This document shows, piece after piece, positions 18,314-25,728 of a stretch of 64,000 nt of DNA. A program made the position numbers and the translations under genes. The notes under the pieces were generated by a model. The model saw only the letters and a program-made list of their open reading frames with translations. It did no database searches and was not told the origin of the DNA. Source of the DNA: Streptomyces barringtoniae (lineage in GTDB: Bacteria > Actinomycetota > Actinomycetes > Streptomycetales > Streptomycetaceae). The stretch is taken from positions 48,395 through 112,394 of the forward strand of contig NZ_JAJHNP010000029.1 of NCBI RefSeq assembly GCF_020819595.1. The letters are read 5' to 3'. The stretch's first letter is position 1, and every line of letters starts with the position of its first letter.

Positions 18314-18931
18314 TCAGCCGACTTCCGGCACGGCGTGCACGGTGCGGGTCTTGACGGGCTTGGGCTCGACCGGTGTCGCCCGGCCGTCGATCATCACGGC
18401 GATGCCCTGGTAGATGAGGGAGAGGGCGTAGGGGGTGTTGTTCTGGTAGAGCATCCCCCAGAGCTTGGAGGTGTCGTCGATGTCCAGCGCGGTGGGTGTG
18501 AAGCGCACCCGCTGCGGGGAGTCGGCCAGGTCGGTGCCCTGGAGGTGGGGCTGCTCGGCGGCGGCCTCGATCATCGCCTTGGACAGCACCGGGTTCTCGT
18601 GCAGGGCGCGCACCACGCAGCCCAGCAGGCGTTGCGGGACCAGTTCGGCCTCGTCGCCGTAGAAGCTGATCAGGTAGTGCAGGTCGAGGGCGGCCGAGGG
18701 CCGGGTGAGCACGGTGCCGTCGGCCGCTCGGGTGGGCGCGTCCATGTTGCGCAGCGAGGCGTTCGGCGTCACCTGGTACAGGAAGATGGTGATCGTCGGC
18801 TCGGCCGGCGGGTCCGTCGGCGGCTTGCGTGCGCCGACGTCGACGGCGAACGGGATGTCGGGCGCCAGCGACTGCGCGATCTGCTGGCGCAGGGCCTCGG
18901 TGACCGTGGCCACGGCGAGGGTGTTGCTCAT
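18314..18931 (-). CDS. DUF4255/Pvc16 N-terminal domain protein (tube/sheath terminator, Afp16-like)
   Basis: A 205-residue protein. The N-terminus (AVATVTEALRQQIAQSLAP), the segment ITIFLYQVTPNASLRNMDAP, and ALDLHYLISFYGDEAELVPQ followed by RLLGCVVRALHENPVL are the DUF4255/Pvc16_N signature. Afp16-type proteins cap the distal end of the tube and sheath and set particle length. The C-terminal part (LDIDDTSKLWGMLYQNNTPY, then ALSLIYQGIAVMID) is also characteristic. ATGA overlap with the upstream gene. Confidence 0.92.
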   Translation of the reverse strand: MSNTLAVATVTEALRQQIAQSLAPDIPFAVDVGARKPPTDPPAEPTITIFLYQVTPNASLRNMDAPTRAADGTVLTRPSAALDLHYLISFYGDEAELVPQRLLGCVVRALHENPVLSKAMIEAAAEQPHLQGTDLADSPQRVRFTPTALDIDDTSKLWGMLYQNNTPYALSLIYQGIAVMIDGRATPVEPKPVKTRTVHAVPEVG

Positions 18932-19713
18932 CGCTGGGCCTCCCCGCGGGACAGATACTTCTCCAGGCTCAGCACGGGCGACGGACGACCGGCTCGCTGC
19001 GCGCGCTCGGACGGGCGCGGAGCTGCGACCGCGCCACCCCGTGAGGCGGCGCGGACCTCCAGTCGGGCGATGCTGATGTGCACGGTCCGCTCGGGCGTGC
19101 GCCGCCCGGTGGTGTCGCGGGCGGACTGGCGTCCGGCGGCGGGGGCGGCCGGGCGGGCCGCGGGGCGGGCGGTCTGGGCGGGAACGGCGGCGACGGGGCG
19201 TTGGGCGGTGTCCTGCCGGGCCGCGAAGGACTCGCGACGGACCGTCGTCTCCGCGGTCGGCCGCCCGGAGTCCGTCGCTCGCCGCGACGGGTCGCCGCGC
19301 CCGTCCTCCGCGGCGGACCGCCGGGCGGGGCCGGCGGACGGTTCGGGGACGGGCTGCGGTACGGCGGCGGGCATCAGCACTCCGTGCTGCGGAGCGGTCT
19401 GCTCGCGAAGCACCGACGGCAGCTGCCGGACCGCGGGCCGGACGGGTGCCAGGTCGTGGCGCGGCGCTGCCTCGACCGCCGTATGACGCACGGTCGTTGA
19501 TTCGGTCCGTCGCGCGGGCTCAGCCGGCTCGCGCTCCTCGAGGTCCGGTCCGAACGGGTTGACACGCGCTCCGAAGGCGTCCATGCGCTCGAACGGGCCC
19601 GGCAGGCGCGGGCGCACCCGCACCACACCGGTGTCCGCCGCGCCGTCCGCGCCGCCGGAGGCCGCGGCCGCGGGAGCGGTCCGCCCCACCAGGCGGTCGA
19701 AGTGGTCAGGCAT
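18928..19713 (-). CDS. disordered Pro/Ala/Arg-rich protein of the eCIS operon
   Basis: A 261-residue product starting MPDHFDRLVGR at ATG 19713 and overlapping the zinc-ribbon gene by 8 bases and the DUF4255 gene by 4 bases. After a short ordered start, residues about 15 to 215 are low-complexity (Pro, Ala, Arg, Gln), while the C-terminus is more ordered: TVHISIARLEVRAASRGG and later PSPVLSLEKYLSRGEAQR. That last motif (VHI.I.R.EVRA... and LSLEDYL..R) is typical of small proteins found between tube and DUF4255 genes in actinobacterial tail-like clusters. Function unknown; a scaffold or tail-assembly adaptor is an inference. The longer open frame upstream would run across the preceding gene and is rejected. 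Confidence 0.7.
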   Translation of the reverse strand: MPDHFDRLVGRTAPAAAASGGADGAADTGVVRVRPRLPGPFERMDAFGARVNPFGPDLEEREPAEPARRTESTTVRHTAVEAAPRHDLAPVRPAVRQLPSVLREQTAPQHGVLMPAAVPQPVPEPSAGPARRSAAEDGRGDPSRRATDSGRPTAETTVRRESFAARQDTAQRPVAAVPAQTARPAARPAAPAAGRQSARDTTGRRTPERTVHISIARLEVRAASRGGAVAAPRPSERAQRAGRPSPVLSLEKYLSRGEAQR

Positions 19714-20464
19714 CCGCACACAGCTCCAGGTAGTAGCGGCGCCGCAGCGGGCTGAGCGCCAGGATCTCGGACTCGCTCCAGCCGTAGTGGCCGGCGAGCA
19801 GATGGACGTCCTGCAGGGTGCCCCGCGCCCAGGCGTCCAGTTCGGCCCACAGGTACGAGGCGATGTCCAGTTCGGCGGTGGCCGGGTGAGCGCAGGCCGG
19901 GCAGGCCAGGTTGAGCCGGACGTCGGCCCCCGGGTCGGCCTCGGCCGCGGCCCGGGCGACGCGCTGCCGCACGTGCTCGGGCAGCGTGTCGGCCGCCACC
20001 TCGGTTCCGGAACGTTCGGCGTGCAGCACGCACCGGGCGACCAGATCGGCACCGGCATCCGCGGAAGGCGATGCCTCCACGACGGCCAGGTCCCCGGCCG
20101 TCGGCAGCCGGAACCGCACCGTCCAGCCGTCGGCCTCGACGGCCAGCGGTCCGTCCGCGACCTCGGCCGTACCGGCACCGATGACGTCCTGTACCCCGAG
20201 CGCGAACTCCATCTCCTCACCGCACTCACGGCACGTCACGCGCACCTCCAGCCGTTCCCCGAAGAGTTCGCGTCGCAGCGCGAACAGATCGGCGTCGCGG
20301 CGCCCGACCGGGACCGACAGCAGTTCCTCGCTGTCCGCCGCCGGCCGGGCTGCGGAGTGCAGCAGCAGGGCGCGTTTGGCGTACCCCGCGGCCACCCCCG
20401 CCTCCCACACGGCCAACAGGGTGGCCGCGTCGACGGATGCGCCGGCCGAACGTTCCGAAAGCAC
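19706..20464 (-). CDS. T4 baseplate-like protein with zinc ribbon
   Basis: A 252-residue protein, GTG start 20464, only 6 bases after the tube gene. It has the layout of the 'T4 bacteriophage base plate protein' family of actinobacterial tail-like clusters: VWEAGVAAGYAKRALLLHSA near the N-terminus, then a zinc ribbon with Cys78 and Cys81 (TCRECGEE) and a second pair near residue 185 (CPACAHPA), and the C-terminal HYGWSESEILALSPLRRRYY followed by LELC, which is a very characteristic ending of this family. Probable baseplate component or assembly factor. Stop overlaps the next start by 8 bases. Confidence 0.78.
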   Translation of the reverse strand: MLSERSAGASVDAATLLAVWEAGVAAGYAKRALLLHSAARPAADSEELLSVPVGRRDADLFALRRELFGERLEVRVTCRECGEEMEFALGVQDVIGAGTAEVADGPLAVEADGWTVRFRLPTAGDLAVVEASPSADAGADLVARCVLHAERSGTEVAADTLPEHVRQRVARAAAEADPGADVRLNLACPACAHPATAELDIASYLWAELDAWARGTLQDVHLLAGHYGWSESEILALSPLRRRYYLELCADA

Positions 20465-20470
20465 AGTCGG

Positions 20471-20995
20471 CTACGCCGGGTTGGTGTACGTGGGTTCCTG
20501 CGGCTCCGGGACCGACCAGTCCCGGTCCCAGCCCTCGCACTCCAGCTTGAGGCTCTGGATGGCGACCGCGTTGGCGTTGGCGTCCATCTCGCCGAGCACC
20601 TGGTACTCGCTCGGCCAGGCCCGGAACACCTTGTGTGCGACGGCCACCTGTCCGGCCTCGTTGAGCACCTGGATGACCAGGTCCTTGCGGAAGTCGGCGA
20701 GCGAGACCTCGGAGCCCGGACCGGCGCCGACCTGCCAGACCTTGTTGGCCCAGCGGTCGAACTCCGGGTCGTGGGTGACCCCGCGCTCCAGGGTTATCGC
20801 CTCGAACTCGGTGCGTCCCGGGGACTTCCGCGGCGAACTGGGGTCGCCGCCGTTGCGGTGCTTGACCACCTCGGTGGTCCGCTTCATCGGGCTGATCTTG
20901 CTGATGCCGGCGACCACCCGGCCGTCCCAGACCACCAGGAACTTGAAGTTCTTGTAGGGGTCGAATCGCTGCGGATTGACGGTGAACTCGGCCAT
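20471..20995 (-). CDS. inner tube protein (Afp1/gp19/Hcp-like)
   Basis: A 174-residue protein with the phage tail tube signature: RFDPYKNFKFLVVWDGRVVA, then GISKISPMKRTTEVVKHRNG, and EFEAITLERGVTHDPEFDRW. Proteins of this family stack as hexameric rings to form the lumen through which effectors travel. The length (140 to 180 aa) fits. It lies 25 bases after the sheath gene, the usual sheath-tube order. Only one tube gene is visible here, whereas Afp and PVC carry two or more. Confidence 0.93.
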   Translation of the reverse strand: MAEFTVNPQRFDPYKNFKFLVVWDGRVVAGISKISPMKRTTEVVKHRNGGDPSSPRKSPGRTEFEAITLERGVTHDPEFDRWANKVWQVGAGPGSEVSLADFRKDLVIQVLNEAGQVAVAHKVFRAWPSEYQVLGEMDANANAVAIQSLKLECEGWDRDWSVPEPQEPTYTNPA

Positions 20996-21020
20996 GAAAG
21001 CTGCTTCCTAACCCCTGAAC

Positions 21021-22868
21021 CTATGCCTCGAACTGCCCGGCCATCTGCTCGATCTGGACGACCACGAACTCCGCGGGCTTCACCGGCGCGAAGCCGACCA
21101 GCACATTGACCACTCCGCGGTCGATGTCCGCCTGTGTGGTGGTCGAGCTGTCGCACCTGACGAAGTACGACGTGCGCGGAGTCGTCCCCTGGAACGCCCC
21201 CTGCTGGAAGAGCTTCTGCAGGAAGGCCTCGACGTTGAGCCGGATCTGCGACCACAGCCGCTCGTCGTTCGGCTCGAAGACCACCCACCGCAGCCCGCGG
21301 TAGAGGCTCTCCTCGATGAACAGCGCCAGCCGCCGCACCGGGACGTACTTCCACTCGGACTGCAGTACGTCCGAACCCGCCAGCGTCCGCGCGCCCCACA
21401 CCACGGGGCCCACGACCGGGAAGCTCCGCGCGCAGTTCAGCCCCAGCGGGTTGAGCAGCCCGTTCTCCTTGTCGGTGAGCTTGACGCCCAGCGCCCGCAC
21501 CCCGGAGAGCGGGGTCTCCGTCCCGGCCGGCGCCTTCCACACCCCGCGCGCGGCGTCGGTGCGGGCGTAGACCCCGGCGACGCTGCCGGACGGCGGGAAG
21601 GAGCGCAGCCGGCCGGTGAGCGGGTCGATCAGCTCCACCTGCGGGAAGTAGAGCGCCGAGTGGTCGCTGCGCACCGGGTCGAAGGCGGACAGACCGGCCC
21701 GCGCCGCGTCCACGCTCGACCAGGTCTGCGGGGCGTCGGCGATGACGAAGAGCCGTTTCTCCTCGGCCAGCGCCTGCGCCGCCGAGAGCACGGTGAGCTG
21801 ATCCTCGATGTCCGGGTAGGCCGAAATCTCGGGCAGCACCAGAAGGTTGACGTCCTGGACGTCGCGCAGCGCCTGCATGCCGCTCTTCTCCGGCTCGCTG
21901 CCGATGAGGTCGGTCGGGCCGGGCGCTCCGCCGTCCTCGCCGCCGGCCAGCGCGAAGACCGGCGGGTTGACGCCGCCCTCCAGGCCGAGGTTGTTGGCGG
22001 CCTCGCCGACGAAGCGCACGGTGTCGGCGGGGTCGGTGGAACCGGCCACGATCTGCAGGCGCTTGCCGACGGCGGTGACGGTGGTCCCCGTGAAGACGCG
22101 CTTGCCGGGGGCGTCCGGCAGCGCGCGCAGCTTGCGCTCCAGGAGCAGGGCGAGGTCGGTGACGGTGACCGGGGCCTTGCCGTCCTGCTCGGCGTCGTAG
22201 ATGCGGAAGGTGCGCCGGACGTCCCCGATCTTGACCTCGATCTGCTGCGTGAGGTCGGGCAGGGTGGCGGCGAAGGGCTTGGAGACGGTGCCCACCGGGT
22301 CCGGGCGCTGCTCGGCGAGCACCTTCACCCTGATGGCGTCGGAGCCGTCGTTGACCACGGTCTCGGCGAAGTTGGAGTCGCCGGCCTTGACCGACAGCCC
22401 GGGGAAGAACTCGTTGACACCGCCGGCGATGTCGAAGACCCGCAGGTTGAAGGTGCTGTCCGGAGCGGTGGTGTCGTAGTCCACGAGGAGCCTGAGGCCC
22501 GCGCCCCAGGCGCCGGGCTGCTCGGCGGTGACCTCCAGGACCGGGGTCTCGGTACTGCTCTCGGTCGAGTGCAGCGTCACGGTCGCCGACTTGCCCGTGC
22601 CGGCCGCCACCGCGCGAACGATGACGGCGACCGTGCCGCCGTTGACGAAGAACTGCTGCACGGCGTAGCTGACCGGGCTCTGCGGGTCGAGGCCGCCGAA
22701 CTGCCGCTCGTAGTCGGCGAAGCTGGTGATGGTCACGGGCCTGTCCACGGGTCCCCGCCGGGTGCGGCCCACGAAGGCGGTGACCGAGGTGGTCACGGTG
22801 CCGATCGTGCGGACGCTGCTCGGCAGTTCCTCGATGTAGACGCCGGGATAGGTCGGTGTCGTCGTCAA
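21021..22868 (-). CDS. contractile sheath protein (Afp2-4-like)
   Basis: About 615 residues. The N-terminus TTTPTYPGVYIEELPSSVRT, followed by SVTAFVGRTRRGPVDRPVTI and SFADYERQFGGL, is the classic tail-sheath start. The C-terminus has LWSQIRLNVEAFLQKLFQQG and then TSYFVRCDSSTTTQADIDRG, the conserved sheath ending, where subunits interlock by strand exchange. I chose TTG 22868 because a GGAGGGGG Shine-Dalgarno ends a few bases upstream; ATG 22880 is in frame (four residues longer) but has its purine tract directly against the start. Energy for injection is stored in this protein. It is the first structural gene of the operon. Confidence 0.93.
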   Translation of the reverse strand: MTTTPTYPGVYIEELPSSVRTIGTVTTSVTAFVGRTRRGPVDRPVTITSFADYERQFGGLDPQSPVSYAVQQFFVNGGTVAVIVRAVAAGTGKSATVTLHSTESSTETPVLEVTAEQPGAWGAGLRLLVDYDTTAPDSTFNLRVFDIAGGVNEFFPGLSVKAGDSNFAETVVNDGSDAIRVKVLAEQRPDPVGTVSKPFAATLPDLTQQIEVKIGDVRRTFRIYDAEQDGKAPVTVTDLALLLERKLRALPDAPGKRVFTGTTVTAVGKRLQIVAGSTDPADTVRFVGEAANNLGLEGGVNPPVFALAGGEDGGAPGPTDLIGSEPEKSGMQALRDVQDVNLLVLPEISAYPDIEDQLTVLSAAQALAEEKRLFVIADAPQTWSSVDAARAGLSAFDPVRSDHSALYFPQVELIDPLTGRLRSFPPSGSVAGVYARTDAARGVWKAPAGTETPLSGVRALGVKLTDKENGLLNPLGLNCARSFPVVGPVVWGARTLAGSDVLQSEWKYVPVRRLALFIEESLYRGLRWVVFEPNDERLWSQIRLNVEAFLQKLFQQGAFQGTTPRTSYFVRCDSSTTTQADIDRGVVNVLVGFAPVKPAEFVVVQIEQMAGQFEA

Positions 22869-23261
22869 TTCCCCCTCCATTCCCTTGTCGCACCCGGGGA
22901 CACGAAGAAGAAAGAAGGAGGAAGACGCGCGCGAACCGACGGTCGGTGCGCGGTGCGCTGTGGCCGCCGCCGAACGAGCGCGGAGTCACGACATGTACAC
23001 GAGCACTGGAAGAGGCCCAGTGCGGCCGTTACTGATTCCCCCGTCGCAGCCTCCACGGCACCTGTACCGCAGAGGCGTTGCGCTGGTTGTGCATGAAGTC
23101 CCTGGTGCCTGAGTGCAGAACGAGTCTCACGGTCCGATTGCGCACCGGTCAAGGACTCCATCCGGCCAGTCCTGCTCATTTCCGACCGGGAACTGATATC
23201 TGCACGCCTCGACCCAACCTTCTTCACAACTATCCTTGAACCAGAGCTAGTTGATTGAACG
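22869..23261 (-). promoter_or_regulatory. presumed leader/promoter region of the eCIS structural operon
   Basis: No convincing gene is seen in these 390 bases; the open frames are shadows with unnatural composition. The part around 23165 to 23260 is distinctly A/T-rich for this genome and is the likeliest place for a promoter read toward the sheath gene, leaving a leader of about 300 bases. I could not fix -35 and -10 boxes. Confidence 0.3.
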
Positions 23262-23555
23262 TCAGCCCCCTTCCGGGAGCTTGGTGTAGTCGATCGCGCG
23301 GCTGCCGGAGGCGGCAGCACCCGCGGGCGCGTAGGACGGCGGCCTGGCCGCTCCGAGGAACCAGCCCCAGCGGGCGCCGTAGCGCTGCTCGAGCACGCGG
23401 AAGACCGCGTAGTAGACCGTGCCGAAGCCGGTGGTCAGCGCGGAGTTCACGGTGGCGTTGTTCAGGTGGATGCCCAGCCGGGCGGCCTGCAGCACGACGA
23501 AGGCCACCAGGTAGGGCACGAAGGTACGCCAGAGGGACAGGGCTATCTGATACAT
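23262..23555 (-). CDS. small membrane protein, holin-like
   Basis: A 97-residue protein. It has one or two hydrophobic segments (WRTFVPYLVAFVVLQAARLG and FGTVYYAVFRVLEQ), an Arg-rich middle and a disordered hydrophilic tail (ASGSRAIDYTKLPEGG). Similar small proteins follow endolysin genes in actinophages and tail-like clusters. It lies 30 bases after the peptidoglycan hydrolase gene and before the sheath gene, so the pair would act as a lysis cassette. The holin role is inferred from size, topology and context; it could equally anchor the particle to the membrane. Confidence 0.6.
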   Translation of the reverse strand: MYQIALSLWRTFVPYLVAFVVLQAARLGIHLNNATVNSALTTGFGTVYYAVFRVLEQRYGARWGWFLGAARPPSYAPAGAAASGSRAIDYTKLPEGG

Positions 23556-23585
23556 GACGGTTTCCTCAGTCTCTCGCGGCAGAAG

Positions 23586-25358
23586 TCACTCGACGGCGAA
23601 GCCGTGCGCGTGGCCGAGCCTGGTCAGCGAGTCCTTGCCGGGGATGCCGTCGGCCATCATCCCGGTGTAGCCGTAGCGCTTCTGGAGCTCCGAGTAGGCG
23701 GCGACGGACTTGGTTCCGAAGGAGCCGTCGACCCATCTGCGGTCGAGCAACTCCTCTTCCGCCAGGGCGAGTTCGACGGTGAGGACGTGGTCCGGATTGC
23801 TGGTCGCGCCCTGCGGGGCGCCCGGGTCGCGCCGAGCCGAGTCGACCACCTTGCCGTGCACGACCGTGGCCAGCGGGATCGCCCCGTGCAGCAGGGCACG
23901 CAGCGAACGCTCGCCGGGGACGCCGTCGGCGTCGGCGCCTGAGTAGCCCTGACTGCGCTGGTAGTCCGCGTAGTTGAGGGTGTCGGCATCCGTCCACTCG
24001 GGGCCGGGGCCCTCGTGGTAGTGCTTGCCGAACCCGGCGCCGACCAGCGCGCGGCCGACCGCTGTGACATGCATGCCCTTGGCGCCGAAGCCGTAATGCA
24101 GCCCGCCGAGGGTGACTTGACGGCGCGTCGGCTGTTCAGGCTTCGGCTGTGGCTTGGGCTGCGGTTTCGGCTCCGGTTTCGGCTCCGGCTCCGGCTTGGG
24201 GCTGGTGCCCGAGCCCGCCGGCCGCGGCGCCCCCTCGCGCACCCACGCGTAGAGCGTCGGCCCGGGGCAGGCGGTGGCATACCCGTCCCGGTGGCCCTTG
24301 ATCTCCGGGCCGGCCGGGCCGTGCTTCTGACAGTACTCGATCGCGTCCCGCAGGCCGTTGAGCTGGTCCCAGGTGGGCGTGGTGGACCCGGAGGATCCGA
24401 CCAGCGCGCAGACCGCGTAGTGCGCCTCGTTGAGCGGCACGTTCCCGTTGGCGCTGTTGCGTCGCTCCAGCCCCCGGCCTTCGAAGACCACGCCGTGCTC
24501 GCAGACCACGAAGCTGTAGCCGATGTCGGACCACTTGTCGAAGTCCATGTGCCCGTTCTGGATGCGTCGCACATAGGCCGCACAGGTGGAGTGCGGGCCG
24601 AAGGTGTAGGCCGTGCCCAGGTAGTGGACCTTCACGCCCTTGCGCGGCTCGTGGTACGGGATCGACCCGTTCGGCTCCCGCCACGGTCGGGCACCCCATT
24701 CGGCGCGCCGCACCAACTGCAGTCCGTGCCAGGGCTGTTGGGGTTTGGGGGGCGGTGTGGGCTTCGGCTGCGGCCGTGGCGCGGGGCCCGGCTTCGACGC
24801 CGTGGCGCCCGCCCACTCCCTCAGCTGCTGCATGGTGCCGTGGTACACATCGATGTCCATCGGCCGTTCGGTGTACTGATGGAACGTCCACGGGGCCCGG
24901 ATCCTGGGTGCGCCCGGTGTGACGTAGTCCGCTATCCAGAGGAAGTCACCCGCGTTGTCATCTGTCCGGAACCAGTAGTCCCGGTTGGCGTAGAGGCCGA
25001 CCCGGTTGTCCGGGTAGTGCCGCTTCACCGCTGCCAGCCACTGGTTCTTCACCTGGGTCGCGTGCGCGTCACTCACGTTCTGGCCGTACGGCTCGAAGTC
25101 CAGCACCAGCAGCTCGCCCTGCGGCACATGGCCGACCACCCGGCAGAAGTGGTCCACCTCGTCCGCCACCGCGTTCTCCGCGTGCAGGAAGTGGTAGTGC
25201 CCGACGACCAGGCCGCGGCGGCGCGCGTCCGCCAACTTCCGCTTGTAGCCGCTCTGTTCGGTATGCGCTCCCTCGGTCGCCTTGATGAAGACGAAGCCCG
25301 CGTCCCCCGGAATGCCCGACTGGAAGTCGGACACGTCATACCCCTTGGCGTAAGCCAT
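23586..25358 (-). CDS. modular peptidoglycan hydrolase: GH25 lysozyme + PGRP amidase + C-terminal repeats
   Basis: A 590-residue protein, start ATG 25358 with a GGGAGG ribosome-binding site 8 bases upstream; no signal peptide, as for phage-type endolysins. Residues 1 to about 205 are a GH25 muramidase (YDVSDFQSG, FIKATEG, VVGHYHF and the catalytic VLDFEP). A Pro-rich linker precedes a PGRP-type N-acetylmuramoyl-alanine amidase (VKVHYLGTAY, YSFVVCEHGVVFEGRG, GHRDGYATACPG). A second Pro/Lys linker (around residues 390 to 415) leads to two peptidoglycan-binding-like repeats, each ending with a DG(V/I)PG(E/K).SL motif. The two cleavage types together would cut both glycan and stem peptide. It is upstream of the sheath operon, so wall breakage may accompany particle release. 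Confidence 0.88.
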   Translation of the reverse strand: MAYAKGYDVSDFQSGIPGDAGFVFIKATEGAHTEQSGYKRKLADARRRGLVVGHYHFLHAENAVADEVDHFCRVVGHVPQGELLVLDFEPYGQNVSDAHATQVKNQWLAAVKRHYPDNRVGLYANRDYWFRTDDNAGDFLWIADYVTPGAPRIRAPWTFHQYTERPMDIDVYHGTMQQLREWAGATASKPGPAPRPQPKPTPPPKPQQPWHGLQLVRRAEWGARPWREPNGSIPYHEPRKGVKVHYLGTAYTFGPHSTCAAYVRRIQNGHMDFDKWSDIGYSFVVCEHGVVFEGRGLERRNSANGNVPLNEAHYAVCALVGSSGSTTPTWDQLNGLRDAIEYCQKHGPAGPEIKGHRDGYATACPGPTLYAWVREGAPRPAGSGTSPKPEPEPKPEPKPQPKPQPKPEQPTRRQVTLGGLHYGFGAKGMHVTAVGRALVGAGFGKHYHEGPGPEWTDADTLNYADYQRSQGYSGADADGVPGERSLRALLHGAIPLATVVHGKVVDSARRDPGAPQGATSNPDHVLTVELALAEEELLDRRWVDGSFGTKSVAAYSELQKRYGYTGMMADGIPGKDSLTRLGHAHGFAVE

Positions 25359-25728
25359 CGACAGTCCTCCCGTTACCCGGATCCCCACCATGCCTCTGCC
25401 TGGCGATGGTCCACGGGTAACTCCCAGTAAAGCCGCACCCCGGCCCCAACGCCACGCGGCCCTCAGGACTTTCATCGGTTTCATGTGTCCTCCCGGGCGG
25501 TCTTCACATCTCTTCCACGAGGGCGAGGACACGGCCGGGTCCCGGTGGCCTCCGGCACCGACACATGGCACAACTGTGCCCTGCGGGAGGCGAGTTCGGC
25601 GCCGGAGTCCTTTCCGACGGAACAGGTGGGTGCGGGCCGGAACGCCGTGTCCCCGGCCCGCACCGACCAGTACCCTGTTCGCCACTGTGCGTGAGGATCT
25701 GCCGACGCTACGCGGGGGAACAGGACGG
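25359..25728. promoter_or_regulatory. divergent intergenic region between the hydrolase and permease genes
   Basis: These 370 bases hold start signals for two divergent genes and no gene of their own that I can support. The hydrolase ribosome-binding site lies at its left end. I see no clear palindrome or repeat. Confidence 0.35.

Noticed and set aside
22865..23320. A 151-codon minus-strand frame before the sheath gene
   Set aside because: It is Arg/Ser-rich with no hydrophobic core, its start overlaps the holin-like gene and the region is locally A/T-rich, which fits a leader better.
1..25358. Complete prophage
   Set aside because: Only tail, baseplate, ATPase and lysis-type genes are present; no terminase, portal, capsid, integrase or replication genes are seen, and AAA+ ATPase with DUF4255 and DUF4157 points to an injection system.
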